A stretch of 64,000 nt of DNA from JAPLJM01 sp963708515 (GTDB lineage: Bacteria > Desulfobacterota > Syntrophia > Syntrophales > Fen-1087). The stretch is taken from NCBI GenBank assembly GCA_963708515.1, contig CAVPSX010000023.1, positions 193,946 through 257,945 of the forward strand, in the 5' to 3' direction. Of this stretch, positions 46,871 to 59,010 are shown piece by piece (within the stretch, counting starts at the first letter, position 1; each line of letters begins with the position of its first letter). A program made the translations under genes and the position numbers. A model generated the notes under the pieces. It was not told the origin of the DNA and ran no database searches. It was given only the letters and a program-made list of their open reading frames with translations.

Positions 46871-47350
46871 TCAGATGCATTCGACCTTCAAGAAGTTAGC
46901 GTGACAGATGGCGACCGCCATGGCATCAGCCGCATCCGGCGGCGGTAGCTCCGTCAAATTCAGCATGGCTTTGACCATCGTCTGAACCTGTCCCTTTTCA
47001 GCACGGCCGTAGCCGACAACGGCCTTTTTAATTTCCAGCGGAGAGTACTCAAAGATCGGGGTGCCGCTATGGGCGCCGGCCAGAATGACAACGCCCCGCA
47101 CATGGGATTGCATGATCAGGCTTTTCACATTTTTCCCGAAAAAGACATTTTCCACCGCCATACAATCGGGCCGGGTCTCCTCAATCACGTCCAGAAGGCG
47201 CTCATAGATGGTATTCAAGCTCCCGGACAGGGAGGTATATTTATCCAGGCCTATTTCGCCATACATCACATATAAGAATCCTCGGCGCTGCTTTTCCACT
47301 ACGGCATAGCCGGTCTTGCGGCGGCCGGGATCAATTCCCAAGATTCTCAA
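46871..47350 (-). CDS. ruvC: Holliday junction resolvase RuvC
   Basis: 159 residues. RNase H-like fold with the acidic residues in MRILGIDPGRRKTGYAVV, MAVENVFFGKN and the C-terminal DAADAMAVAICH, as required for metal-dependent cleavage. ATG at 47350, 17 bp after the yebC stop; the yebC-ruvC-ruvA-ruvB order is a classic arrangement. Confidence 0.97.
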   Translation of the reverse strand: MRILGIDPGRRKTGYAVVEKQRRGFLYVMYGEIGLDKYTSLSGSLNTIYERLLDVIEETRPDCMAVENVFFGKNVKSLIMQSHVRGVVILAGAHSGTPIFEYSPLEIKKAVVGYGRAEKGQVQTMVKAMLNLTELPPPDAADAMAVAICHANFLKVECI

Positions 47351-47367
47351 TGGATAAACATCCCTGT

Positions 47368-48120
47368 TCAGGCACTCAAACGTTCCATGATATCGTCGGC
47401 AATGTCAAAATTGGCATAGACATTCTGGACATCGTCATTATCTTCCAGTTTCTCCATTAATTTCAGCATTTGCTCCGCTTTGCCCGCCTCCAGCTTGACC
47501 GTTGTCTGGGGAATCAGGCTGATCCTGGCTTCAATGTATTTTATTTTTCGCTGATCAATGGCATTCTTGACCCCTTCAAAAGAGGCTGGATCCGTGATGA
47601 TTTCAAATTCATTCTCGTCTTCATGGATGTCCTGCGCCCCGGCTTCGAGAACCAGCTCCATGAGCTCATCTTCATGGACTGATTTCTTCTCCACGACAAT
47701 GCTGCCCTTCTTTTCAAATATCCAGGCAACACAGCCATTTTCCCCGAGGTTACCGCCGTGCTTTGAAAAGATGTGCCGGACTTCCGCCACGGTGCGGTTT
47801 TTGTTGTCCGTCATCACTTCCACAAGCACGGCCGCGCCGCCGGGACCGTATCCCTCATAGGTTACTTCCTCATAGATCACGGCATCCGCACCGGTTCCGG
47901 AGCCTTTCTTGATCGCCCGCTCGATGTTGTCCTTGGGCATGTTTTCGTCTTTGGCCGTCATGATGGCCTGCCGCAAGCGCGCGTTCGTCTCCGGATCACC
48001 GCGGCCGAGCCGCGCCGCCAGCGTAATTTCCTTGATGATTTTCGTGAATATCTTGCCACGCCTGACATCAATTGCGCCCTTCTTTCTCTTGATGGTGCTC
48101 CATTTGGAATGACCGGACAT
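47368..48120 (-). CDS. yebC: YebC/PmpR-family translation/transcription factor
   Basis: 250 residues, full length. MSGHSKWSTIKRKKGAID at the start, KIFTKIIKEITLAAR, ENMPKDNIERAIKKGSG and the GYGPGGAAVLVEVMTDNKNRT block define the TACO1/YebC family, which eases ribosome stalling or acts on transcription. First gene of the yebC-ruvCAB-queH run; its start is about 70 bp downstream of the rRNA terminator. Confidence 0.95.
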   Translation of the reverse strand: MSGHSKWSTIKRKKGAIDVRRGKIFTKIIKEITLAARLGRGDPETNARLRQAIMTAKDENMPKDNIERAIKKGSGTGADAVIYEEVTYEGYGPGGAAVLVEVMTDNKNRTVAEVRHIFSKHGGNLGENGCVAWIFEKKGSIVVEKKSVHEDELMELVLEAGAQDIHEDENEFEIITDPASFEGVKNAIDQRKIKYIEARISLIPQTTVKLEAGKAEQMLKLMEKLEDNDDVQNVYANFDIADDIMERLSA

Positions 48121-48192
48121 GATCAGGGCTCTCCTATTTGATTTTCAGAATTTCCCGGGACGTATATCATAAGGCAGCATTGAATGTAAAAT

Positions 48193-48220
48193 AAAAAACC
48201 CCTTCACGTTCATGAAGGGG
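48193..48220 (-). terminator. rRNA operon intrinsic terminator
   Basis: On the minus strand CCCCTTCA, a 6-base loop and TGAAGGGG form an 8 bp stem followed by a run of six T, about 12 bases after the 5S 3' end. Confidence 0.92.
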
Positions 48221-48231
48221 TTTAAATTTAA

Positions 48232-48348
<117 letters not shown>

Positions 48349-48423
48349 ATATCTTTATGTTTTGAAAAACAATTGCATATCGTGAACGCCTCGCTGAAGC
48401 AATGCAACTATATAAGACCAAAT

Positions 48424-51455
<3,032 letters not shown>

Positions 51456-51613
51456 ATAAATATCAAAAATATTTTGCTCAGCTTTTTTTAACGTTCACAA
51501 TATGCAATTGTCAAAGAACCGTTCACCGGCTTGTAGCCGATGGTTGAAGGGTCACACTATGCAGGCGCGACCCTTCAACCAATGACTACAGGTCTTTTTC
51601 TTTTGAACGTATC

Positions 51614-51689
51614 TGGTGGAGGTGAACGGGATCGAACCGATGACCTCCTGGTTGCAAACCAGGCGCTCTCCCAGCTGAGCTACACCCCC
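51614..51689 (-). tRNA. tRNA-Ala (TGC)
   Basis: 76 bases including CCA. Minus strand GGGGGTGTAGCTCAGCTGGG, anticodon loop TTTGCAA and GGTTCGATCC T arm. Cloverleaf complete; in the 16S-23S spacer beside tRNA-Ile as usual. Confidence 0.97.
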
Positions 51690-51754
51690 GATCTCACCTT
51701 CGACTACCGAATGATAAGCCTTGATCTGTTTCTCTCAGCACCCAGCACTTGATT

Positions 51755-51831
<77 letters not shown>

Positions 51832-51978
51832 TTTCTTTCCGTGATCGCATTACAAGAACTTGCGCTTGCAACATTGACCGGTAGAACAAATAAATAGTGG
51901 GGATAATGATCTGCGGGTACTGACCTGGGATGTAAGTTTGTTGAGCGCCTGACGGCGCCTCACTTAACCTACTCCTTA

Positions 51979-53543
<1,565 letters not shown>

Positions 53544-53650
53544 TTAATCCTATTGGAGATTGCTCTCCATCTTTTTTTGACAAAAAAGGACCCACAAATC
53601 TATTATCCCACTATTCAATTTTGAAAGAGCCAGTTTGGAACGAGCCTTGC

Positions 53651-53679
53651 TACATAGGCGATTCGTTCCATCTTGTCAA
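53651..53679 (-). promoter_or_regulatory. rrn operon promoter (proximal)
   Basis: Minus strand: TTGACA, 17-base spacer, TATGTA, about 110 bp before the 16S 5' end and directly preceded upstream by A/T tracts (53680-53701) that could act as an UP element. Confidence 0.7.
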
Positions 53680-53821
53680 GAACTTTTTTTACTTTTTTTT
53701 ACGCGCCGATAAAAACGGCTGAGATGAACTCGATTATCATTTGATGAAAGGGGTTGTATCTTTCTAGGGGGAAGATGACAGCCTTGAACATCATGGATGA
53801 TCTCTCAAAGAACGAGTGTAA

Positions 53822-53850
53822 TTTATAGCCCTTAATTTCATGCGCGTCAA
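53822..53850 (-). promoter_or_regulatory. rrn operon promoter (distal)
   Basis: Minus strand: TTGACG, 17-base spacer, TATAAA, 14 bp after the tyrS stop codon. With the proximal pair it forms a tandem P1/P2 arrangement typical of rrn operons. Confidence 0.6.
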
Positions 53851-53863
53851 GAAATAAATTCGA

Positions 53864-55177
53864 TTATTTTACCCGCACGATAAAATGGTGTTTCTTGCCC
53901 TTTTTAAGCCGGATTTCGCCGCTTGCATCGACATGATTTAAGTCGATTTTTTCGTCAAACGTCTTGACCTGGGCCTCATTGACATATGCGCCGCCCTGGG
54001 CAATCAGTCGCCGGGCTTCCCCCCGGGATGCGCATAGGTTCGTCTCATGGAAAAGTTCAAAGGCAGGGATGCCCGCGGATAGTCGCGAGCGTGCGATCGG
54101 TAGATAGACCGATCCTGAGGCTGAAAGTGATAGGGCTGGAAGTACTAAATGAGCTTCCCCTTTCACATCAGGTCTTGGAATCGTACTGGACGGGAACAGC
54201 CCCGCATCGACCGATCGGCAGCCAAAAAGCTGCGCGGTCTGCTCAAAAGCCCCAAAAGCGGACTCCTTGCCGTGGGTGATCTTCGTTGCCTCAAAAGCCA
54301 GCACCGACTTGGCCATGTTAAGCTCTGCCCCGGCTAGCGTCCTCGCCTGACGGACCTCTACCATCGGCAGAAACGTGAAAAGGGCCAGGAACCGCTCCAC
54401 ATCGGCGTCATCCACGTTGATCCAGTACTGATAATAATCGTAGGGAGAGGTCCGCTCGCGGTCCAGCCAGACGGCGCCTCTCTCGGTTTTCCCCATCTTG
54501 TGGCCCTGGGCCGTGGTCAAAAGCGGGAAAGTCATGCCGAAAGCCATCCGGCTTTCTATTCGCCGGATGAGATCAATGCCGGCAAGCAGATTGCCCCATT
54601 GATCATTCCCGCCCATCTGCATGACACAATCGTGATGCTTAAAGAGATACCAGAAATCATAGGCCTGCAGCAGCATATAATTGAACTCGATAAAATTAAG
54701 CCCTTTTTCCAGGCGGAGTCTGTACCCTTCTGCAGTCAGCATCTTGTTCACGCTGAAATGCCGGCCGATATCCCTTAAAAATTCGATGTAATTGAGGGTC
54801 GTCAGCCAGTCGGCGTTATTGACAAGCAGGGCCATTCCCTCACTGAAATCAAGATATTTTGACAGTTGCGTCTGCAGGCATTGCCCGTTGAAATGAATTT
54901 TTTCGAGCGTCAGAATCTGGCGCATCTCGGTTTTACCGCTCGGATCGCCTATAAGGCCCGTTCCCCCGCCGATGAGGGCGATGGGCCGATGACCACATCG
55001 CTGCATGTGCGCCAGCGCCATGATGGGAACAAGGCTGCCGATATGCAGGCTTGCGGCGGTCGGGTCAAAGCCGATATAGCATCTTATTTTTTGCTCTTGG
55101 AGGAGTTCCCTGATCAGGCCTTCATCGGTGACCTGTTCAATAAATCCCCGCTCAACAAAAACATCATAAACACTCAT
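53864..55177 (-). CDS. tyrS: Tyrosyl-tRNA synthetase
   Basis: 437 residues, class I synthetase. Tyr/ATP motifs GFDPTAASLHIGSL (HIGH-type), GGNDQWGN and the KMSKS-type MGKTERGAVWLD, with a C-terminal S4 RNA-binding domain (CASRGEARRLIAQGGAYVNEAQV). ATG at 55177 with GGGGAGG about 11 bases upstream. Last protein gene before the rrn promoters; read in the same direction as rny-ymdB. Confidence 0.97.
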   Translation of the reverse strand: MSVYDVFVERGFIEQVTDEGLIRELLQEQKIRCYIGFDPTAASLHIGSLVPIMALAHMQRCGHRPIALIGGGTGLIGDPSGKTEMRQILTLEKIHFNGQCLQTQLSKYLDFSEGMALLVNNADWLTTLNYIEFLRDIGRHFSVNKMLTAEGYRLRLEKGLNFIEFNYMLLQAYDFWYLFKHHDCVMQMGGNDQWGNLLAGIDLIRRIESRMAFGMTFPLLTTAQGHKMGKTERGAVWLDRERTSPYDYYQYWINVDDADVERFLALFTFLPMVEVRQARTLAGAELNMAKSVLAFEATKITHGKESAFGAFEQTAQLFGCRSVDAGLFPSSTIPRPDVKGEAHLVLPALSLSASGSVYLPIARSRLSAGIPAFELFHETNLCASRGEARRLIAQGGAYVNEAQVKTFDEKIDLNHVDASGEIRLKKGKKHHFIVRVK

Positions 55178-55235
55178 ACGGTCTCGAGCCTCCCCTGAGC
55201 GCTATTCCTAACTGTCAGTGAAAATAAAGGCAACA

Positions 55236-56030
55236 TCAATATTTTGAATCCTTTACCAGCAGATTGACTCTCTCTATCCCCAGGCTCCTGCCTGTGCCTT
55301 CATCAATGGTAATCAATGCCCCCTGAAGCCGAACATCTCCCTTGGCCACATCAAACTTATTGGGCATCTGCATTAAAAACCGCTCCAGTACCGCCTCCTT
55401 CTTCGTACCGATAATCGAATCGAAGGGCCCCGTCATGCCCGCATCGGTCATGTAGGCGGTTCCCTGGGGCAGAATCTGTTCGTCGGCTGTCTGGACATGG
55501 GTATGGGTTCCGATGACCGCACTGACCCGGCCATCCAGGAACCAGCCCATTGCCTGCTTTTCGGATGTGGCCTCCGCATGCATATCCACAAGAAGGATCT
55601 TCGTCTTTCGCCTAAGCTTTTCGATTTCTTTTTCTGCTGTTTTGAACGGACAGTCCAGGGGCCGCATGAAAACTCTCCCGACCAGGTTGATCACGCCCAC
55701 CTGGACCCCGGAAGGACAGGGCACCAGGGCGCTTCCGAAGCCGGGGGCTCCTTCCGGATAATTGGCCGGCCTGAGCAGGGTTTCGTAATCCTCGACAAAT
55801 TCGAGAATCTCTTTTTTGTCCCAGACGTGATTGCCCGATGTCAGCACATCGATGCGGCAACGGTACAATTCTTCAACGATCTCCCGTGTAATACCGAAAC
55901 CGGCCGCTGCATTTTCACAATTGGCAATGACCATGTCGATCCTGTAATCCTCGATGAGCGCAGGAACGAGTTCTCTCACCGCACGCCTTCCCGGCCCGCC
56001 AACGATATCACCAATAAACAGAATTTTCAT
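55236..56030 (-). CDS. ymdB: YmdB-family metallophosphoesterase
   Basis: 264 residues (TIGR00282). Metal residues in MKILFIGDIVGGPGRR, IANCENAAAG, TSGNHVWDKKE, LVDMHAEATSEK and VIGTHTHVQTAD. The family hydrolyses 2',3'-cyclic nucleotides and affects biofilm and morphology in Bacillus. Gene order rny-ymdB (13 bp gap) is the standard arrangement, tying it to RNA turnover. Confidence 0.94.
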   Translation of the reverse strand: MKILFIGDIVGGPGRRAVRELVPALIEDYRIDMVIANCENAAAGFGITREIVEELYRCRIDVLTSGNHVWDKKEILEFVEDYETLLRPANYPEGAPGFGSALVPCPSGVQVGVINLVGRVFMRPLDCPFKTAEKEIEKLRRKTKILLVDMHAEATSEKQAMGWFLDGRVSAVIGTHTHVQTADEQILPQGTAYMTDAGMTGPFDSIIGTKKEAVLERFLMQMPNKFDVAKGDVRLQGALITIDEGTGRSLGIERVNLLVKDSKY

Positions 56031-56043
56031 GAGCTAAACCGTC

Positions 56044-57615
56044 CTATCGTGCAAAGTCGGAGACCCGCGTTTCACGGATGACCGTCACTTTGATCTGTCC
56101 GGGATAGGTCAGGTCTTTCTCAATCTTCTTGATGATATCCCGGCAGAGCATAACAGCGTCATTGTCAGAGATTTTTTCATTTTCCACAAGAATGCGAATC
56201 TCACGACCCGCCTGAATCGCGTAGCATTTATCAACACCACTGAACGAGTTGGCAATTGCTTCAAGTTCTTCCAGGCGTTTGACATAGGTTTCGATCATCT
56301 CGCGCCGGGCACCCGGCCTGGCCGCCGAAAGGGTATCCGCCGCCTGAACGAGCACCCCGAGTAACGTGTTGGTCCTGCCGTCGTCATGGTGGGTGGCAAT
56401 GGCCTGGACAATCTTTGAGGATTCACCAAAACGCCGGGCATAATCGGCCCCGATGGCTGCATGCGTTCCTTCCACCTCATAATCGACAGCCTTGCCGATA
56501 TCATGCAGCAATCCCGCCCGTTTTGCTTCTTTCACGTTCATCTTGAGTTCCGCCGCCATCATCCCGGTCAGATGCGCCACTTCCACGGAATGCTGCAGCA
56601 CGTTCTGAGAAAAGCTTCTCCGGAATTTGAGACTCCCCAGCAGGTTGATGATCTCCGGATGAATATCATGAACGCCGACATCAAAAGAGGTCCGCTCTCC
56701 TGTTTCCCGGATAATCGTATCCACCTCGGTTCTGACCTTCTTAACGATATCCTCGATCCGGCCCGGGTGTATACGGCCGTCAGTAATCAGTCTTTCCAGC
56801 GCGATTTTGGCCACTTCCCGCCGAATCGGGTCAAAGCCGGACAACACAACCGCCTCGGGTGTGTCATCGACAATCAGATCGATCCCTGTCGCCGCTTCAA
56901 TGGCACGAATATTCCGCCCCTCGCGACCAATAATCCTGCCCTTCATTTCGTCGCCGGGCAAATTGACGACGGAAACTGTATTTTCGCCGACAAAATCTCC
57001 GGCATAGCGCTGAATGGCATAGGCTATAATCTCTCGTGACTTGTTGTCCGCCGTGCGCTTCGCCTCTTCCTCGATCTTGCGGATCATGGCGGCCACCTCG
57101 CGCCTGGCCTCCGCTTCCATATCTTGCATGAGATAATTTTTTGCTTCTTCAGAGGAAATTCCGGCAATTTTTTCGAGTTTCTGACGTTGTTCCTCAACCA
57201 TGCGGTCCAGCTTTTCCTGTTTTTCGCTGAAAGCCGCCTCCCGGCTGACAAGGGATTTCTCCCTGATTTCTCCACTGGCCTCCTTCTGCGTCAACTGATC
57301 AATGCGCTTATCAAGGTTTTCTTCCTTGGAGCGGATTTTCTTCTCCAGGTTATCCAGCTCAAGCTTCCGGTCTCGCGACTCTTTATCAAATTCAGACTTG
57401 ATTTTGAGGACATTTTCCTTCGCTTGAATAACAGCCTCTTTCTTGATGGTCTCCGCTTCTTTTTTCGCCTCATCAACAATACGGGCAGAAAGATTTTCAG
57501 CCGCGGCCAAACGGTTCTTAAAAATCCTCTGGCGGAGAATAAAGCCCACCAGGAAACCAAGCACAACAGAGCCAAAAATAATTATTAGCATGATATTATT
57601 ACTAATCAAATCCAT
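56044..57615 (-). CDS. rny: Ribonuclease Y
   Basis: 523 residues. N-terminal membrane anchor (MLIIIFGSVVLGFLVGFIL), a long charged coiled coil (about residues 30-200), a KH domain with GRIIGREGRNIRAIEAATG, and an HD domain (HSVEVAHLTGMMA, LLHDIGKAVDYEVEGTHAAI). Endoribonuclease that starts mRNA decay at the membrane. ATG at 57615 directly after AAGGAGGTGA. The 6S RNA gene lies between it and zapA. Confidence 0.97.
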   Translation of the reverse strand: MDLISNNIMLIIIFGSVVLGFLVGFILRQRIFKNRLAAAENLSARIVDEAKKEAETIKKEAVIQAKENVLKIKSEFDKESRDRKLELDNLEKKIRSKEENLDKRIDQLTQKEASGEIREKSLVSREAAFSEKQEKLDRMVEEQRQKLEKIAGISSEEAKNYLMQDMEAEARREVAAMIRKIEEEAKRTADNKSREIIAYAIQRYAGDFVGENTVSVVNLPGDEMKGRIIGREGRNIRAIEAATGIDLIVDDTPEAVVLSGFDPIRREVAKIALERLITDGRIHPGRIEDIVKKVRTEVDTIIRETGERTSFDVGVHDIHPEIINLLGSLKFRRSFSQNVLQHSVEVAHLTGMMAAELKMNVKEAKRAGLLHDIGKAVDYEVEGTHAAIGADYARRFGESSKIVQAIATHHDDGRTNTLLGVLVQAADTLSAARPGARREMIETYVKRLEELEAIANSFSGVDKCYAIQAGREIRILVENEKISDNDAVMLCRDIIKKIEKDLTYPGQIKVTVIRETRVSDFAR

Positions 57616-57796
57616 TCACCTCCTTATATCAGACGGCCATGCCTTGTGACATGGACGGTAGACTATTTTCTGAAATCGTCAAACTCCAAGAAAATACGGA
57701 TGCCGTGGGATTTTAGTCGGTTAAAGGGATAAAATACAGGGGAAAGGGCGCCTGCAAAGCGGCCCAGGTGCTTTACACCTGGATAAAAAAAGAAAA

Positions 57797-57990
57797 CCCC
57801 CGCCTATGCCGTGTTAACCACCTTTTTGAACCTTTTGAAAAAGTGGGCGCCTACTATTGTTGCTTCAGGCGTTCTGCTTCCGGCACTTCAGGTTAACCAG
57901 CAGACAGGCTCACCACAAACAAGTAAAGGCCCCGGTTCCAAGGTGTTGGCTCAAAAAACGAATGCTAATCACGCACATCGCAGGGGATAA
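57797..57990 (-). ncRNA. ssrS: 6S RNA
   Basis: Located just downstream of zapA, the usual place of ssrS. On the minus strand a closing stem pairs CCCCTGC (57986-57980) with GCGGGGG (57803-57797). Between them lie a long imperfect duplex and side motifs (GAGCCAACACC, GGAACC, GGTGAGCCTG, GGTTAAC) in a strand of about 190 bases, the size of 6S. The 3' end is followed by a T-rich run, an intrinsic terminator. 6S RNA binds sigma-70 RNA polymerase in stationary phase. Sequence conservation is low, so the call rests on position, length and fold. Confidence 0.72.
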
Positions 57991-58001
57991 TACATTTAAA
58001 T

Positions 58002-58283
58002 CTACTGTCTTAAATCATTAATAAGATAAATCAACTGCTCAGATCTGCTTTCCATCTGATGGCAGATGTCTTCCTTTTCTCCCTGTAGTTTGAAATATTC
58101 ATCGGCAACATTCAAGGCCGCCAGGACGGCCACCTGCAACACATTGATTGCCTTTGTGTTTTTCTGTATTTCCGATACCTTATCATTGACGTAAGAAACG
58201 ACAGCCTCGACATGCTCATCCCCAGAATCGCTTAAAACTGAAATGTCCTGCCCCAGTACTCTGATTTGATATTTCTTTTTCAA
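58002..58283 (-). CDS. zapA: Cell division protein ZapA
   Basis: About 93 residues. ZapA pattern: YQIRVLGQDISVLSDSGDEHVEAVVSYV, then VLQVAVLAALNVADEYFKLQ and a C-terminal helix. It stabilises FtsZ bundles. The start is probably the TTG at 58283 with GAGG seven bases ahead; another TTG two codons earlier is less well placed. Directly upstream of the 6S RNA gene. Confidence 0.92.
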   Translation of the reverse strand: MKKKYQIRVLGQDISVLSDSGDEHVEAVVSYVNDKVSEIQKNTKAINVLQVAVLAALNVADEYFKLQGEKEDICHQMESRSEQLIYLINDLRQ

Positions 58284-58299
58284 CGTCAATCCTCAACGT

Positions 58300-58530
58300 C
58301 TACTTGGGAACACCGATATCCTGAAGCAATCCCAGAAGCGAATCTACCTTCGTGCGTACAGAATCCCTCTCCTCTTTGAATCCCCTTAATTTATTACTTG
58401 CCTCTTCCAACTCCGTAATTTTATTTTTTACCTCTGTTTCCAGCTCCAAATTCTTTTTCTTCAGTGATGCATGTTCATCAAGCAGATTCTTAATCTTACT
58501 CTCAAGCTCCTTAAACTTTATCAGTTCCAT
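58300..58530 (-). CDS. ZapB-like coiled-coil division protein
   Basis: 76 residues from the ATG at 58530 (MELIKFKELESKIKNLL). Almost the whole chain is a charged coiled coil (HASLKKKNLELETEVKNKI to RTKVDSLLGLLQDIG), like ZapB. Ends 17 bp before zapA, so an operon. A longer reading upstream (to 58590) enters the boundary with foreign-looking sequence and is not trusted. Function is inferred from shape and partner only. Confidence 0.75.
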   Translation of the reverse strand: MELIKFKELESKIKNLLDEHASLKKKNLELETEVKNKITELEEASNKLRGFKEERDSVRTKVDSLLGLLQDIGVPK

Positions 58531-58595
58531 GAAATCGCTTTGTCTTCCCTGTTTTTTTGATTTCGCCCGCCCAACCAAAGCGCGGTGCAAATCCT

Positions 58596-58871
58596 CTACT
58601 GTTTTGGGGTACGAGTATGCCCATTATCTCCTTCATCCAGCGACAACCAGGTCACAGGCCGCTCGATGGTTCGCAACCATTCGGCCGCAGCCGTTGTCTT
58701 GCCATATCCTGCCGGAGCGGAAATGACGGTTATTTTTCCATCCAGCCCCGCGTTTAGGCGCTGAATCAGCTGCTTGCGTGAAACGAGAACAGGCCGCGAA
58801 GACGGGATGCCGAGTTTGGTTAGACTATCAAGGGATAGTTCACCGGCCTCCCCTTTGACACTTTTCTTCAA
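58596..58871 (-). pseudogene. Truncated MalT/LuxR-type regulator head
   Basis: A 91-codon frame begins with a MalT-like N terminus: SRPVLVSRKQLIQRLNAGL, Walker A SAPAGYGKTTAAAEWL and VTWLSLDEGDN. Right after GDN (about 58617), where the family should continue into the rest of a chain of about 850-900 residues, the likeness ends in a few unrelated codons and a stop. The zapB-like gene begins 65 bp further. This is the cut end of a large regulator gene, on the strand opposite to the other LuxR-type gene. Confidence 0.7.
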
Positions 58872-59010
58872 TGGTTGGTCATTTTATGGGTTCGTTCTGC
58901 ACACATCCTTCGCGGTTATACCATTAGCTTTATATTGATATTTATATTTGTTATACTGGTTTTAACAGCATCATGCAATGTTTTCCGTCTGTTTGGAACC
59001 GGAGGCCAAT

